From positions 1-8,017 of the forward strand of contig JALQVJ010000075.1 in the NCBI GenBank assembly GCA_023260355.1: a DNA stretch of 8,017 bases, read 5' to 3'. Both the position numbers and the translations under genes were made by a program. The DNA is from Burkholderiaceae bacterium (GTDB lineage: Bacteria; Pseudomonadota; Gammaproteobacteria; Burkholderiales; Burkholderiaceae_C). Shown piece by piece: positions 6,817-8,017 of this stretch. Within the stretch, counting starts at the first letter, position 1. Every line of letters begins with the position of its first letter. Under the pieces are notes generated by a model. That model saw nothing but the letters and a program-made list of their open reading frames with translations, was not told the origin of the DNA and did no database searches.

Positions 6817-6855
6817 TGTTCGACACCACGGCTTACCGGCCCTGGTCGAGGGACA
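6817..6855 (+). promoter_or_regulatory. Second, weaker fold between the ilvH-proximal hairpin and the ilvH ribosome site
   Basis: Between the long hairpin and the ilvH Shine-Dalgarno, TGT (6817-6819) can pair with ACA (6853-6855), TCGA (6820-6823) with TCGA (6846-6849), CC (6826-6827) with GG (6844-6845), and CGG (6829-6831) with CCG (6836-6838) around CTTA. Bulges lie on both sides. It ends five bases before the AAGGA of ilvH (6860-6864), where a structural switch could affect ribosome access. Evidence is base pairing only, and alternatives such as ACCA (6825-6828) with TGGT (6843-6846) exist. Confidence 0.3.
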
Positions 6856-6870
6856 CGAAAAGGAAAAAAT

Positions 6871-8017
<1,147 letters not shown>

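Noticed and set aside
6763..6870. N-terminal extension of IlvH starting at 6763
   Set aside because: IlvH proteins begin with MRHIIAVLLENEPG. The ATG at 6871 has a good ribosome site, and the extension would be translated hairpin sequence.

Overview
The window is chromosomal housekeeping DNA from a betaproteobacterium, most likely of the order Burkholderiales and family Comamonadaceae (Rhodoferax, Limnohabitans or Polaromonas-like). This placement rests on protein style: an IlvI with the GEGS..MC..E form of the thiamine motif, a nadE-glnB pair, an ilvI-ilvH-ilvC order, and moderately GC-rich codon use with several GTG starts. It is inference from remembered families, not from a search.

Layout. 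Positions 1-138 look foreign to the rest: AT-ending codons, and an abrupt end to the homology of the neighbouring gene, as at a chimeric contig end or a real insertion. Positions 139-1110 (minus) hold a GNAT/FemAB-like acyltransferase gene that lacks its true C-terminus. Divergent from it, nadE (glutamine-dependent NAD+ synthetase) and glnB (PII signalling protein) run rightward and end at a strong bidirectional terminator at 3206-3235. Convergent on that terminator is a tightly overlapping minus-strand trio, read in the order RDD-family membrane protein, diacylglycerol kinase (dgkA), LOG-family phosphoribohydrolase. Each junction in the trio is a 4-base GTGA overlap.

From 4737 rightward lies the branched-chain amino acid region: a 237-bp divergent intergenic region with a probable extended -10 promoter and a foldable leader, then ilvI, ilvH and the first 192 codons of ilvC. 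IlvI and IlvH form acetolactate synthase, and IlvC performs the next step towards valine, leucine and isoleucine. Both gaps inside this operon contain a strong hairpin without a U-tract. The one before ilvH (6761-6807, about 18 pairs) is the best candidate cis-regulatory RNA in the window.

No mobile element, CRISPR array, tRNA, rRNA or defence system is visible. The points worth a second look are the RNA structures in the ilv operon, the left-end junction and the nadE-glnB pairing. No stretch longer than 300 bases lacks a gene.
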